The notes: a model not told the origin generated them from the sequence alone. A stretch of DNA of 64,000 bases from Strongylocentrotus droebachiensis (GCA_035222895.1 JAVYIG010009869.1:1-64000); one strand, 5' to 3'; shown: positions 1 to 11,353, numbered from the stretch's first letter. Program-made: numbers and translations.

Positions 1-62
1 CATATCAACTCAACTGTATTTTTTTTTCATCTTGTTTTTTATTACTAATTGTTTCTCAACAG

Positions 63-1014
63 ACATCCAAGCATTTGGTCTTGTGATCACAAACGATTTC
101 ACTGCATTCACTCTGGACGTGGACAACATCGTCACTTACAACGTCACAATCAAGAACGTAGGAGGCACCGACATTGCAGCTGGTAGCTCAGACCTTTACG
201 ATATCCTCATCACCGTGAGCGACAACGCCGACCCGACGGCGAGCGGAGCAGAAACCATGGACGTCACCCCTCTCCTGACATCGGCCACCAACCTCGACGC
301 CGGGATCATAGCCGGAGAGACCATCGTGGTCGAGAACGTCCACACAATGATCAACATCCCCACCGCAGACTGCTCAACCTACATGTATGACACTGCTGGA
401 TACGTCTGTGTACAGATTTCCAAAGCGTCAGGGGCATCTTTCACTGACGACAGCACGACCAATAACTACTACTGTCTATCGTTTGGTGATGTTGTAGATG
501 TTACACTGGAACGCTGGAATGTTCAGGTGAGAAAAGACACAATCTTTAAAATCATTAAGAGGAGGGGACGGGGGAAATAAGTTACGAAAGAGTATGATTA
601 TGATGTCGGTGAAGACAACAAAAATGGTATCTCACAAAAATATTTAATAATTGTAACAGATTTCAGTAAAGGCATCGTTTCCAACTCCACTTTCATTGAT
701 ACATCTTCACTGTTAGTATATTAAGAATGCATTGTAGAACTTGTAATCAGTTAACTATAAGTTCGTCGAAACTGTCGTCTCTCTGCGAGTTCATGTATCT
801 AGAAAATGTCTCATATAAGTTTATTGCAGTTTCTTCTATTCTTAACTTAATGTTTCAATTATTTTTTTTCATTCATACGTATACCATTAGTTATTTTTTA
901 TGAATAATGCAATATTTCTCTTATTTTTCTTTTGTTTCAACAGCATGTGTAGCAAAGATCAGCCTTATCGCTCTCCTTGTGTCAACGTTGCTGGCGTACT
1001 TCACTTCATCGTAG
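63..1014 (+). CDS. 3' end (last two exons) of a CARDB-like extracellular surface protein, partial
   Basis: Two exons of a gene that begins left of the window. The first starts after a caacag acceptor at 63 in phase 1 and encodes about 140 residues with alternating beta-strand character (YNVTIKNVGGTDI, then AGETIVVENVH, ending DDSTTNNYYCLSF). This pattern, including the asparagine-rich end, fits the CARDB/Ig-like fold of secreted and surface proteins; the match is by eye. Two donors are possible: phase 1 at 485/486 (gtgatg) or phase 0 at 526/527 (CAG|gtgaga). The last exon, 944-1014, read in the frame set by the phase-1 donor, gives CVAKISLIALLVSTLLAYFT and then two serines and a stop: a hydrophobic C-terminus like a transmembrane or GPI-anchor signal. 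A symmetric 1-1 exon is usual for extracellular modules and favours that model, although the 526 donor is the stronger consensus and leads to an early stop. The exact protein is not recognised. Confidence 0.6.
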
Positions 1015-1032
1015 ATAATACAGGAACACAAA

Positions 1033-1038
1033 AATAAA
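1033..1038 (+). terminator. candidate polyadenylation signal AATAAA (proximal)
   Basis: AATAAA lies about 20 bases after the stop codon of the upstream gene. A second AATAAA lies at 2323-2328 after 1.3 kb of AT-rich sequence without a supported gene. Either could end the transcript; only the motif is visible. Confidence 0.35.
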
Positions 1039-2500
1039 AAACTTTCGAAAAATATTCGAACAATAATTAGGCTCGCCCTGAATCAGTGTTTTATTTACCG
1101 AACTGAAGGTTCTTTGTCAGGATCTCAACTTCTTCGTGCATTGATGACGTCATCAGTGATTTTGCTTGGCCTCGTACGGTAGAGAAACTGAAGTCAGGGC
1201 TGCTACTTTGCTGTTTGTCTATTCCTCAAGATATCCGTCCATCGCCGCGGAAGCAGCGAAATTTCGAAAGGTTGTGACGACATGCGATGTTAGCCAATTG
1301 GGATGCTCTCAGGAGCTCATGTGGTACAATGTCTTCAATAACACCGATGAAGAAAACAAACCTAGGAGCTGGCTCCCTAATATGATTCAAGACCTAGTTA
1401 ATCGCCTGCCAAAAGAGGTGTTCGTGATTGTTGTTAAAATTTTGAGCAAAATTGTCCCTAGACATGGCTCGACATTTAATAGTTATACTAGAATTGCTTT
1501 TGGGTCATCCAAACCTGGCTGATTTAGAATTTGTGATCGCCCGAGGTCAAACTCAGTATCCCAATCAAGAAAAAACATTTCCTGCGTGTTTTGCGTGACC
1601 TTTGGTGCCCATTAAACCCTCATTTTACTTTGTAAAGTTTTCGCATGATTTTAATTTTAAGAGGTGATGAAAGGATTGTATATACTACAAATACTCCAGA
1701 AACATTTGTTCAGCGAAAACTTCAATTTAATACCAAAAATCAGGCCTAAAACCCACACTGTACCTTAACTTAAACCTACCCCCCCCCCCTTAATGTGATT
1801 GAAAAACACCCCCTCACCTTCTTCTTAGACAATGTAAAACGCAGATCTAGTGTCACTGGAGCTACTATCTCTCCATCCCTGAAAGACTGAATCAGTGGCA
1901 ATAGACTATTAGATAGTGTCAATAGATTTGCAAAACTCGTTAAGTACTTTTCTGATATTTGTATTACATTCCAATAATGTAAATTATAAATGTTTTAAAA
2001 TATATCAGGAGATATATTTTCTGTTAGAATTATACATGTATGTATGTTGTATAAAATATTTGCCAGCACAACTATGACTGTAAAAATGATTTTCACTGAA
2101 ATGTATTGACTCTGTTAGTTAGGAATTCATTTTCATGATTTTAATCGAAACCCTAAAGTCTTTCGTATACACTTCTGATTTTTACAAGATCTTTTAAGTA
2201 GATGAAAAGTGCAGAGCTTTTCGTTTTATTGATGACATTACAAAGATAATGCATTCTTTTATTTTGGAAGTGGTACATATTGTGTGATGATGTACAGTGT
2301 AAATATTTGCAACGAAATTGTAAATAAATATATTATTTTATCCTCTTTGTATATGAGCGATGAACAGAATTCATGAAAGTGTATTTTTATTTGGTCAAAG
2401 CAAGATTCCAATCAGATTTTCCAATGTTACTACGAGCATTAGAACAAACGCCTTACACAAAATATAGAACAGCCCACCGTTGATGATCGTTGTATAAGGC
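1039..2500. other. possible long 3' UTR / intergenic, no supported gene
   Basis: AT-rich sequence. An open frame at 1166-1522 lacks an ATG start, has no recognisable domain and sits right behind the upstream gene's stop, so it is treated as non-coding. A distal AATAAA lies at 2323-2328. Confidence 0.4.
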
Positions 2501-2504
2501 CTAC

Positions 2505-2678
2505 AAAAAGATGTTGTATTGCCCCATTTTATCCGTCTTTGGGCTGATATTTCTCAGTTACGAATGCTTTAATATTTTGTTTCTCTAAAAACGGTAAAAA
2601 ATAAAAACTTTTTTAAAAAGCCGACCGTAGATTTAAAAAATGTTGGGTCGGTCTCAAAGGTCGATACAACATCTTTTT
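2505..2678. mobile_element. short inverted-repeat element (MITE-like)
   Basis: The 15-base arm aaaaagatgttgtat (2505-2519) is exactly inverted as atacaacatcttttt (2664-2678). Inside is a second short inverted pair around ccgacc/gggtcgg. No target duplication was found, so this could be a plain stem-loop. Confidence 0.4.
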
Positions 2679-3159
2679 AAGGGCTAAAATGTCTAGATGT
2701 TGGTGTAGACAGAGCTTTGTAATAATAATGTTCTGTCTCTATTTTTGTATTGATAAATAATATTGTATACTGCGTTGGTTGCTTAGAAAAGCTATTAAAC
2801 TGCTGAGAATGACTGCTTGGTCGGAGATCTTGCAAGCATGACTGAGCAGACAATATATTCTAGAAATTGGGCTCTTCAGGGCGTCGGTTGGGAGAAAGCT
2901 GGGTTAGTAGAGGAAACATAAACTTTACCAATATAAACAAAGAAATTGTTTACGTTTTCGTTAAGACAAGTAAGTTAAAAAGTAAGAAATATAAAAAGAG
3001 TGTGTTTTCTTAGTTCTTTTATATGCAATGATGACAACAATAATATCAAACTAAAGAATAATTGAATGGGCAATAAATGGATGACTGTCTTACACAGCAA
3101 TATCTTTGTTTCAAGCTGACCACGTGTTCTGATGAGATTGATGAGCAAGGACTAGAAAG

Positions 3160-3318
3160 AGAGAGAAAAAGAACAGAGAAATAAGGTGTGATCGTTTAGA
3201 TAGGCGGAGAGAGAGAGAGAGAGAAGGAAAGAAAGGGGGTGACATCGTGAGCAAGGCGGAGAGAAAGAATGAGGCAGATGAAGGGAGAGAAAGAGGCTGA
3301 AGAGAGAAAGGGATATAC

Positions 3319-3351
<33 letters not shown>

Positions 3352-3765
3352 TATTCAAAGAGCTTTAATATATAAAGGGATACAGAGAGATAGAGGGAGG
3401 AGCGAGAGACTGAAGAGAGGAAGATAAAGGGATATACAGAGAGGGAGAGAGAGAGAGAGAAAGACAGACAGACAGACAGAGAAAAGGAGAGAATGGGAGA
3501 GAAAGAGGGAGGAAGGGAAAGAGAAAGGGAGACTGTGAGAATGCGAGAGAGAGAGCTTACAGAAAGGAGAGAGAGAGAGACGAGGGGCTGGAGAAAGTGA
3601 GAGACACAGAGAGAGACAGACATAAGACAAAGAGGCGGAGAGAGAGGGAGACAAAGAGAAAGGGAGGGGAAAGAAAAGAAAAGAATAGAAAGAGAAAGGG
3701 GGACAGCCAGAGGGAGACAGAGACAGAAAGAACAAGACGAAGTGAGAGAGAGGGAGAGAGAGAAT
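3160..3765. repeat. 600-bp purine-rich (GA)n / (GACA)n low-complexity tract
   Basis: Nearly pure GA with interspersed GACA units. The minus-strand frames it opens are Ser/Leu/Phe-rich translations of CT repeats, not genes. Blocks such as gggatatacagagag recur at about 3310 and 3430, so the tract grew partly by duplication of longer units. Confidence 0.9.
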
Positions 3766-4480
3766 TATAAGGGTGGATTAAAGGCGTGGTTAACATAAGC
3801 ATACATGGATCGCCAAATCCGACTTTAAGATGATTTTTGAATAGATCGTAGAGACGTAAAGAGTGATGAATAGAGCACCAGCAATGAAAGATTATGTTGT
3901 AAAGAAAGACATTATCCATTGAAGGACATAACATTTACAGTTAGTGAAAGCGCCCCGGTAAGAATTAATATTTTGTTTTGTTGGAAAAAACACCTAGCAG
4001 GGTCATGTAAAGGAAAGAAAAATCAATAAAGACAATCATAATGAACACCGACGAAATGAATTATATCTTAATGTGATAAAACCACCGCGTCAATGGTCCC
4101 TGCAGAACGTAGTTGTTTTTAAAGAGATCCGGTAACTTTGTCTCAGATTCTGAAACAAAATCCTGGATTTAGCTCATGCTGCAATGATAATTATAAACCT
4201 TTAGGTCAGTCAGGAATCCCATGACTTTTACAAGCCGATCGCCTGTCTGATTATCAAGTCATTTTTGATTGGAAATCGAAACCAAATTTTGCGTTTTCCC
4301 AACGGTTTCATAACACTACAGTCAATTGGGGAAAACGAGTATGGTAAAACCGGTCACTCAAAGATTTTTACTTTTTGAGGCACTTCTTGATCATTTTGAA
4401 GTGCGATTTTTGTTTAGGGCTTCAATATTACACCATATCACATTCACTGATAACACGTAGGGCCGTGCATCTCAGATTTA
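3766..4480. other. intergenic, nothing recognised
   Basis: AT-rich unique-looking sequence with no supported ORF or repeat structure. Confidence 0.5.
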
Positions 4481-4484
4481 ACAT

Positions 4485-4600
4485 TGTTAATCCAATCCAA
4501 TCCAAAAGTTATTTGATATAGCGCCTTTTCTTTGCAGTTACAAAGCGCTGCACACACGCTACACAATGATGCGATGCTTAATTCCGTTGCAATAAAAAAG
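4485..4600 (-). mobile_element. LINE/SINE 3' tail, minus strand
   Basis: Read on the minus strand it gives AGCGCTTTGTAACTG, then GGCGCTATATCAAATA, then a GGATT microsatellite. The same arrangement of two AGCGCT-type motifs followed by a short tandem tail is seen at the end of the CR1/L2-like element near 11440-11510, so this is a 3' end of a LINE or of a SINE that uses such a LINE. Confidence 0.55.
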
Positions 4601-4957
4601 GGAGAAAGAAAATGAAATGAAATCTATCAGAACATCCGCAGAATACAGAATTGAAATAAAAGGAGAATAAACCAATGCGAGTGGAAGATATGCAAATTAC
4701 ACGACCAACGTAAGTTTGTATCCACAGACTCTATTTTGACACTTAAACAAATAGTCTAAGCATATTGAGCCTAGCCCCCAGCCTCACCTGGCTTCCATAA
4801 AGCTGACATGGGTAGGGGTCAATAAGCATACCGTATAATAATTAGCAATTCAGCGATCGATATTATTAGTGTCGTCATTATTACGGAAAATTCGTTCATC
4901 AAGTAACATGAAAACTATAAAACAATCATCTTTATATCTATATGCCGGTCGAGAGAC

Positions 4958-5010
4958 TTAAAGCCTTTCTGCACTAGTTTGGCCAGGAGGGATTAGACTA
5001 GTCTGCAAGC
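4958..5010 (-). mobile_element. degenerate end of the 197-bp TTAA MITE family
   Basis: The stretch ttaaagcc ... ggagggattagac matches, with substitutions, the left end of the copy at 49158. The other end was not found, so it is a fragment. Confidence 0.4.
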
Positions 5011-6530
5011 ACAAACCCTGGTCAGTCGTAAAAGTGAGTCTGCACTATAAGACTACCATAGGCCATGTACTGAAGCTGCTCCTGACACACAACCAGTAGG
5101 TAGCTGGGCTAGACTTCTCTCAAGGCACAATGATTTGTTGATAAAGTGTCAAATTAGGGTCTGTGCCTGCAGACTAGGATTAGACCACCCTTTGTATATC
5201 AGGAAACTACTGTGCAGTACTTGTTTTCCCTCTTTAGAACTTTAGACTCCTAACAAATTGCGTTACCTTTGAATTAATTATATCATTACAAATCTTTATC
5301 CTCAGTTTTCTTATTTATAACTGATTTTCCTTATAAAATTAAAGATAATTATGGCGTATATATTCAATATTGAATGAACGCCAATAAACAATTACCCAAC
5401 AACAACAACAACCTCTTTAGAACTTTCATTCGTCACATATCTAATCAGATTTCATAAGGCATAATATGCGCAGTCGATGAAGGTTATTCTTAGTTGAGAA
5501 TAGTCCGAAACTTTATACAGCACGTGGCATAGTGAATCGGCAAAAGGGGGATTAAGTCGGGTCAAAACATTCTTTAAAATATTGTATCGAGCTTCTTATT
5601 ACTAAGTTACTAACTTATCAAAGCACAATCTTACTCGATCTGGCATGTACGTGGTATTTAGATTGCGCCCTCTATGTAAGCATTCTGGGCAACGTTTACA
5701 GGTGGGTTGTTCACACAATTCATTGGAGAGTAGATTGAAAAGACAATCGAGTTTGTTGTCAGCCAGCTCTGTCAGTATTAAGTAGTTGATTCAGTCACTG
5801 CTGTTGCACTTGGTCTGTATTGTGTTGTTTTGTTTTGTTTTGACTGTTTGTATGTTTGCATGTTTGTTTGATTTGTAAGATTGTACGGTTTATGCCGTAT
5901 TGTGGCCATGGCCCATGTGACTATGGAGCTTCCATGTAGTTTTAGTCCAAAGAGTATTTAACTCACCAAATTATCTTTCATTCACCGGGTCAATAATTTA
6001 TTGTATCAGATAAAGTTCTTTTTTTAATAGTTATGGAAAGTATTTTGCAAATTCATTCTTAAATGACAGTAATTTCATCGTGTTCATTGAGCAATCGAAT
6101 ACATAATACAAAGAAAAAAAGAAAAAAACAAGGTAATTTTACAATATTTAACTTAACCATCCTGCACCTCACAACACACGGACATCAGTATCAGTATCAA
6201 AACAAACAAACAAAGTTTTACCTTTAACTGTGACTGTGCATGGTGGATTTTCCTTTTTTTCTCCCCTCACTTTCTCGTTCTGCTCGTGCGCACGCGCATA
6301 ATCAACATAATTATATGAATATGTATAAGGTTCGTAACGAAGGGCCTTTTCTTGCAGCAAAGCTAGAAGACAAGAAGGCTATTTTAAGTTATCCGCAAAT
6401 TATGAAAGGAAAAAGTCAGATAAGCCTTGAAGGTACTTCGTCAAATTTAATAATCTTGTCAGTGTCTAAAAGCTGATGACTGATTTAATTATCTAGCATC
6501 AGATGCATTTGGTGTATGTGTTTTTTCACT
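5011..6530. other. intergenic, no gene seen
   Basis: AT-rich sequence with small simple repeats (acaacaaca near 5400, tgttttgttttg near 5825). Two short overlapping open frames near 6169-6476 run on opposite strands without domains and look like chance. Confidence 0.5.
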
Positions 6531-6532
6531 CA

Positions 6533-7020
6533 TTAAAGGGGAAGTTGGTTTTAAAAGAAGCGAAAATGACGGAGACAAGAAGGTCGATGAAAGTTTGAGC
6601 GAAAAACGATTGAAAATAAGAAAAAGAATTTTGAAGTTGCGATCAATCAAACACAAATTTGCAACTCTGTGACGTGTCTTACGAGCTCCCTTCCCTTTTG
6701 GTCTGTACTAAAAAAAAAAAAATTAAAAAAAAATCATATTTTCCCTTAAGAAAATTGTCATACATTCACCCACAATATTTTTATATTCAACCCTTATATG
6801 AAAAAATCTATTCCGTCATCAATAACTGCTAAAATGAAAGTTGTTGACTGTTTCGGTACAGAACTAATCACTGTATAGTGATCCCAATTTGTTTCACTGA
6901 TGACAACTTAATTTTTTTTTTTTTTTTAAATCGGATATTACTCAAACTTTTACTAACGTATTTCTCTTTTTTTTCTGCCTTCATTAAAACCATGATTATC
7001 AGCATGGACCTCCCCTTTAA
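6533..7020. mobile_element. TTAA-flanked MITE, Kolobok/T2-like (488 bp)
   Basis: It begins TTAAAGGGGAAGTTGG and ends CCTCCCCTTTAA, so a TTAA duplication borders AGGGGA-type inverted ends. Further in, gatgaaagtttgagcg on the left pairs imperfectly with actcaaacttttact on the right. TTAAAGGRR ends are the known hallmark of T2-type MITEs mobilised by Kolobok transposases. Internal words (aactctgtgacgt, catacattcaccc, gatgacaactt) recur in copies near 53500-54400 and 61530-61865. Confidence 0.75.
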
Positions 7021-7825
7021 GTACTGATATTGTTATTATAGGTATATTGAACAAGTTTAGGGTAAGTCCTGTAATGTCAAGGCGTGTCAGTTGATGACGT
7101 GTAACCGCAGGCTTTCGGGGGACCGTGTTCTAATAAAAATATTAGTTTAAAAAAAACGACCACAGCTTTACCCATTATTTTCGCTCCTTTTCATTCTTCT
7201 TGGAATTTCATAACCTTTAATATCCAGTTGTCATATTTCCATATATTTTCATATTTGCAGATTTTAACGTTTTCAAATTGATAACTTTAAGTCTTTGACG
7301 TAAGCATAGGATCAGAATGAGCAACGAAATGATTTAAATAGATTTTCATGAAACTGAATAAACGAATTCTAAAATTTAGTTATTGATTATGTAATTTGAA
7401 TAGCAACTGATAACAATTTCTCTTGATTGTGTTCCCTGATGAAGCACAAAGGTGAAGTGAAAATAGTTGATAAACTTGACCAAAAAAAGGTGTTATTAAG
7501 GGAAATAATGTATATATATATCCAGAGACGGACGAAGTTAAACCTATTTGAATACAACTAACGGTACATAATGAACGAGCTATATAAGTATTTCCCAAAC
7601 TATCCACAGTTCTATATATGGAGGTACCCATTGTAGTAAAATGAGATTTGTTTTGAGAAAATAGACACATACGGTTTCCATGCACTTCTCCTATTGATAC
7701 GAATTAGATTGTGATTTTTAAAGTGTGTCTGAAAAAAAAAAGTAAAGAGAGCGTGGGTTGTAATCCCCTAGAAAGTAGGTGGGAAACGTTAAAGAAGTAA
7801 TCTATTTGATGTGAAAGAGTGAGAG
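7021..7825. other. intergenic, no gene seen
   Basis: AT-rich. A minus-strand open frame at 7380-7685 has no recognisable domain. Confidence 0.45.
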
Positions 7826-7867
7826 TGTGTGACAGAGAGGGAGAGAGAGAGAGAGAGAGAGAGGGGA

Positions 7868-7937
<70 letters not shown>

Positions 7938-8035
7938 CGAGAGAGATAGAGCAAGTGAGAGAGAGAAAGAAGAGAGAGAGATAGAGAGAGAGAGAGACCG
8001 AGAGAGTATGAGAGAAATCGAGAGAGAAAACATGT
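7826..8035. repeat. (GA)n and (GT)n microsatellite
   Basis: A GA tract, a run of about 15 GT units from 7870, then a second long GA tract. The open frames in it are repeat translations. Confidence 0.95.
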
Positions 8036-8040
8036 ATGAG

Positions 8041-8281
8041 AGGTGTCGTGGTATACTGCTTCATTCACTTGACTCTCAATTCCAGGATTGAGGGTTCGAA
8101 TCAAAGCCCGGCACAAACGTTCTGAGGCAAAATATTGATCCAAATTTGCTACTCTCTACCCCGGTGTGATATGGGTACTTGGAAATCGCTGGGGTAATAA
8201 TAATTACAGGGCTGTCTAAAAGAATAACATTGATGCATTTGGAGTTTCCCTTGGCAACTGGATAAAGACAATTATTATAAA
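8041..8281 (+). mobile_element. tRNA-derived SINE, plus strand
   Basis: The head ends in GGGTTCGAATC (8091-8101), a good RNA polymerase III B box, about 50 bases after a TGGTATACT A-box-like segment. The body carries ccccggtgtgatatgggtac and ggggtaataataatta, which also occur (on the other strand) in the SINE at 56705-57003, so the two share a central domain. Confidence 0.6.
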
Positions 8282-8332
8282 ATCATTTGCATCTCAGAAC
8301 AAAGCACTACAATACTAATTATGGTGTGAATG

Positions 8333-9282
8333 CAGGGGCGTCACTAGACCTTTTTAAAGTGTGTGTGTGGGGGAGGGGGAGGGGTGTAGAGGCCACCAAT
8401 TACCGACAAATATATCAATGCCAATGTGCCAATGTCCCAGAGGGTGGTATCATACAGTATCATTATTAATGATTGCGTCCAGAAGGACCAGAACCAGAAA
8501 TGTCCAGAAAAATTCAAGGGAGACTAAACTCTAAGAAAAGACTTTGATATAAACAAGAGATAACTCAAATGGTTATCCCATCTGTCAGTGGAATTTCTAT
8601 ATAGAGTGTTATTATGTATAGGGTATAATCATGTTGCCCTGGATTCAGTTAGACCGATCTTCAAGAACATCTCTCAGATTTAAGTAATCAGTATCCTTTT
8701 CACAACTTAAGATCATTAGATTATCTGGTGAACTGTCACCCATTGTTGATCTATAGAAATTATTACCGAAGTTCAAGACACTGAAAGTCCTTTCATTCGT
8801 TGCAACACTTAATAGTGCGCGTAAGGGCCACGGCCGACCGACATTATACATCTCACCGAGTTCAAACTTCTGCATTGATATAATTTATATAGTACACGAG
8901 GATCGAGCAAGAATACCAACACAGCTGACCCGACACATCAACATTTTTATGCGTATCTCTCTTGCTCCCTCGACGAGACGTCCAATAACCCCCTCTCTCT
9001 CCTCTCTTTCACCCCCCGTTTCTTTCGTTTCATTTTCTCTTTTTCTTCCTTCTCCTTTCTTTTCTTTTCCTTTTTTCCTCTCTTTCCTTTTTTTAAATAT
9101 TGTTTTATCTTTCTTTCTTCTCTTCTCTCCTTTCTCTTTCTTTCTTTTCCTTTCTTTTCTTTTCTTTCCCTTTCCCTCTCATTTTTCTCATTTCCCCCCG
9201 ACGGTAGCGCAATTTTACCGACAATAACCTGATAGGCGGGGGTGTCGCACCCCATACCCCCCGCCTGTTAGCGACACCCCTG
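8333..9282. mobile_element. internally deleted hAT transposon with perfect 8-bp target duplication
   Basis: The left end CAGGGGCGTCACTA pairs with the right end TTAGCGACACCCCTG as imperfect terminal inverted repeats. The immediate flanks are TGTGAATG at 8325-8332 and again at 9283-9290, an exact 8-bp duplication as expected for hAT elements. The interior keeps a minus-strand transposase C-terminus (8645-8875) and a 220-bp CT-rich tract (about 8975-9200). At 950 bp it is far too short for a full hAT gene, so it is a non-autonomous deletion derivative. Confidence 0.9.
8645..8875 (-). pseudogene. hAT transposase C-terminal (dimerisation) fragment
   Basis: The minus strand encodes LLSVATNERTFSVLNF followed by FYRSTMGDSSPDNLMIL. 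This is the C-terminal hAT dimerisation motif, in which an alternating Leu/Val strand leads into ER-(T/S)-FS-L and then LRSTM plus a leucine-rich helix. The 76-residue reading starts inside the domain, and the DNA-binding BED finger and RNase-H-like catalytic part are absent. It lies between matching hAT ends and their target duplication, so it is the remnant of that element's own gene. Confidence 0.8.
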
Positions 9283-9337
9283 TGTGAATGACTTACTATC
9301 TACATTAGATCACGTGACCAGTGACTCGGATAAATAC

Positions 9338-9658
9338 CCAGGGGGTGTTTCACAAAGATCCTTAGTTGAACTTATCTCTAAGTTGGACTTAACAATTATG
9401 GAAAGCCGTTAGCATCTTTGAAAATGTTTTGTAAAAGTTATTTTAAAGGCATAAAATGTTGATTCAAATCAGTCATATTTTTTTATTATCATGGGAGATT
9501 TCATGTTCTTAGTGTGGAATTTATGAAAAGTCTAAAATACTGGACATTTTGCTTTTTAATATATTTCATTATAAGGCTTCAAATGGCTCTCAATAATGTG
9601 TAAGTCCAACTTAGAGTTAAGTTTGACTTAGAATCTTTGTGACCCCCCCCCCCCCCCT
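9338..9658. mobile_element. MITE with ~50-bp terminal inverted repeats (GTTTCACAAAGA family)
   Basis: The left end GGGGGTGTTTCACAAAGATC...CTCTAAGTTGGACTTA is mirrored by taagtccaacttagag...gatttctttgtgaccccc-type sequence at the right. Tracts of G and C mark the outer edges. A second member lies at 13519-13827. No clear target duplication was found. Confidence 0.75.
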
Positions 9659-9984
9659 TGTATGTCACACATTAACCCATAGACAATTTAAACTGCCTAC
9701 AAGTATGGCGGATGATTGTATACACTATCCAAACACCTGCCAAAGTAGGCATTGCTTTGCGTATTATCTATAGACGTTTTATATTTTTGCAAGAAAATGG
9801 TTATATTCTCAGAGTTTTTTTGTATAATCGGCAAGCTGGAATCTAGATCAACTTGATGCAAAACGTCAAATTAAGTTTAAAGTAAAACTGACATTAACAA
9901 CAGGTTATTCGGCTTGATTTGTGTTAATGTTTTGTGTCATTTCGCAAAGCCTTACCAGTTACTATGGTTACAAATAGCTAGTAA

Positions 9985-10012
9985 ATCTATCTATCTATCT
10001 ATCTATCTATCA
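9985..10012. repeat. (CTAT)n microsatellite
   Basis: Seven perfect ctat units lie just outside the RTE-like LINE relic. Confidence 0.9.
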
Positions 10013-10019
10013 GGCTATA

Positions 10020-10310
10020 GTTCATCCAGACCTTGGAAAAAGCCCTCCTCATAACATTTCTATTCTCTTCTGTCTCTAGCTCTCCTAGTCCAAGCGGCCG
10101 TTCCCATGTATGATGTTAGGTCATCTCTCCATCTTCTCTTCTGCCTTCCTCTTCTTCTCTTTCCCATCCTTCGTTTAACAGAATGGCAACCAAGTTGGTT
10201 GCCATTCTGTTAAACGATTTGTCCATCTATTGACCTGAAGTCTTGCTACATGCCAAGCCCATCTCCACTTTGAATCTCTGACTTTCTCCATGGTGTCTTT
10301 AACCTTTGTT
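10020..10310 (-). pseudogene. RTE-like LINE reverse-transcriptase C-terminus, downstream part (split by insertion)
   Basis: Read on the minus strand it gives KVKDTMEKVRDSKWRWAWHV, then ARLQVNRWTNRLTEWQ, then a frameshifted stretch rich in GKEKKRK-type residues. The pattern 'K-W-x-W-A-G-H-x-A-R-x-x-D-N-R-W' is typical of the far C-terminus of RTE-type LINE proteins. Its upstream half lies at 11511-11790. It is degenerate and carries a 45-bp palindrome. Confidence 0.7.
10172..10216. repeat. 45-bp perfect palindrome with 1-base centre
   Basis: The arms cgtttaacagaatggcaacc plus aa and its exact reverse complement are 22 bases each around a single g at 10194. It lies within the RTE relic, where only one copy of the coding word (LTEWQ) would be expected, so it is an inverted microduplication. 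Confidence 0.95.
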
Positions 10311-10388
10311 TTCGTCGTCGGCCCTGTACTTTTTACATGTTATACGACACCCTTAGAGGACATCATTCATTCCCACGGTTTCTCCTCG

Positions 10389-11242
10389 ATGATATATGCC
10401 GACGACACCCAACTATATGTTACTGTTAAGTCTGGACAAATTCCTCAAATGTTACATAAACTGGAAGATTGTCTATATGCCATTCGCTCCTGGTTGACTG
10501 AAAAACTTTCTGCTCTTGAACGACAACAAGATGGAAGTGCTACACCTGTTTTCTCACCGAAGAAGAAATACAGTAGAACTCCCTCCTATTCAAATAACAA
10601 ATGGTTCTGTAAATTCCTCCAAAACAGTTGTACTTAGGTGTTACGTTTGACCAAAACCTTTCAATGCGCCCACATGTCAATAGTATCTGTCGTAAAGCAT
10701 CCTTCGCCCTGAGAAAAATTGGTAAAATTCGTAAATTCCTCTCCAAATCATCCACTGAAATCCTCGTCCACGCATTTATCAGTTCACTCCTTGATAGTTG
10801 TAATAGCCTGCTCCATGGAATTCCGGAAAAAGATATGGCCAAGCTACAAAGAATCCAGAACTCTGCAGCACGTCTAGTGTCTCTCACCAAAAAACATGAC
10901 CATATTACACCAACCCTTAAACAATTGCATTGGCTCCCCATTCAATTTCGCGTCCAGTTCAAAGTTCTTCTTTTAACCTTCAAGTCTCTACATGGTCATG
11001 CCCCAAATTATCTTTCTGAACTGATTCAATTATACACACCCAATAGGCCCCTTCGTTCTGCAAATCAAACTCTCTTGACCGTTAAAAAAGCAAAAACAAA
11101 ATACTTTGGTGATAGGTCATTTTCATGCTCTGCTCCACGTTTGTGGAATTCTCTCCCAGCCTCCATTCGTTGCATCTCAGATATTACTTTGTTTAGATCG
11201 AAATTAAAAACCTACCTAATGGAAAATGCATACTCAACCTAG
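10389..11242 (+). pseudogene. CR1/L2-like reverse transcriptase, C-terminal part, frameshifted
   Basis: This is the coding remnant of the nested LINE. The YADD active-site motif of reverse-transcriptase domain 5 is intact. One extra base near 10519 puts LSALERQQD in place of the expected LSALNDNK, and a missing base near 10630 moves the frame back to YLGVTFDQN. From 10628 the frame is open to a stop at 11240-11242 after TYLMENAYS. The endonuclease and the N-terminal part of the polymerase are missing through 5' truncation. Confidence 0.85.
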
Positions 11243-11353
11243 TTCTTAAATTGTTACCTAGTTCTTAAATTGTTACCCAGTTCTTAAATAGTTACCTAGT
11301 TCTTAAATTGTTACCTAGTTCTTAAATTGTTACCTAGTTCTTAAATTGTTACC
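11239..11353 (+). repeat. 19-bp tandem repeat in the LINE 3' UTR (six units)
   Basis: The unit agttcttaaattgttacct repeats about six times with single-base variants (ccc for cct, atag for attg). It lies between the reverse-transcriptase stop and the AGCGCT tail. Confidence 0.95.

Noticed and set aside
1166-1522. 118-codon open frame behind the first gene
   Set aside because: No ATG start, no domain, lies directly downstream of a stop in a likely 3' UTR, and has no splice support.
3111-3934. Several overlapping minus-strand Ser/Leu/Phe-rich frames
   Set aside because: They are translations of a GA/CT low-complexity tract in several frames at once.
7704-8143. Minus- and plus-strand frames over the GA/GT microsatellite
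   Set aside because: Repeat translations (His-Thr, Ser-Leu, Glu-Arg).
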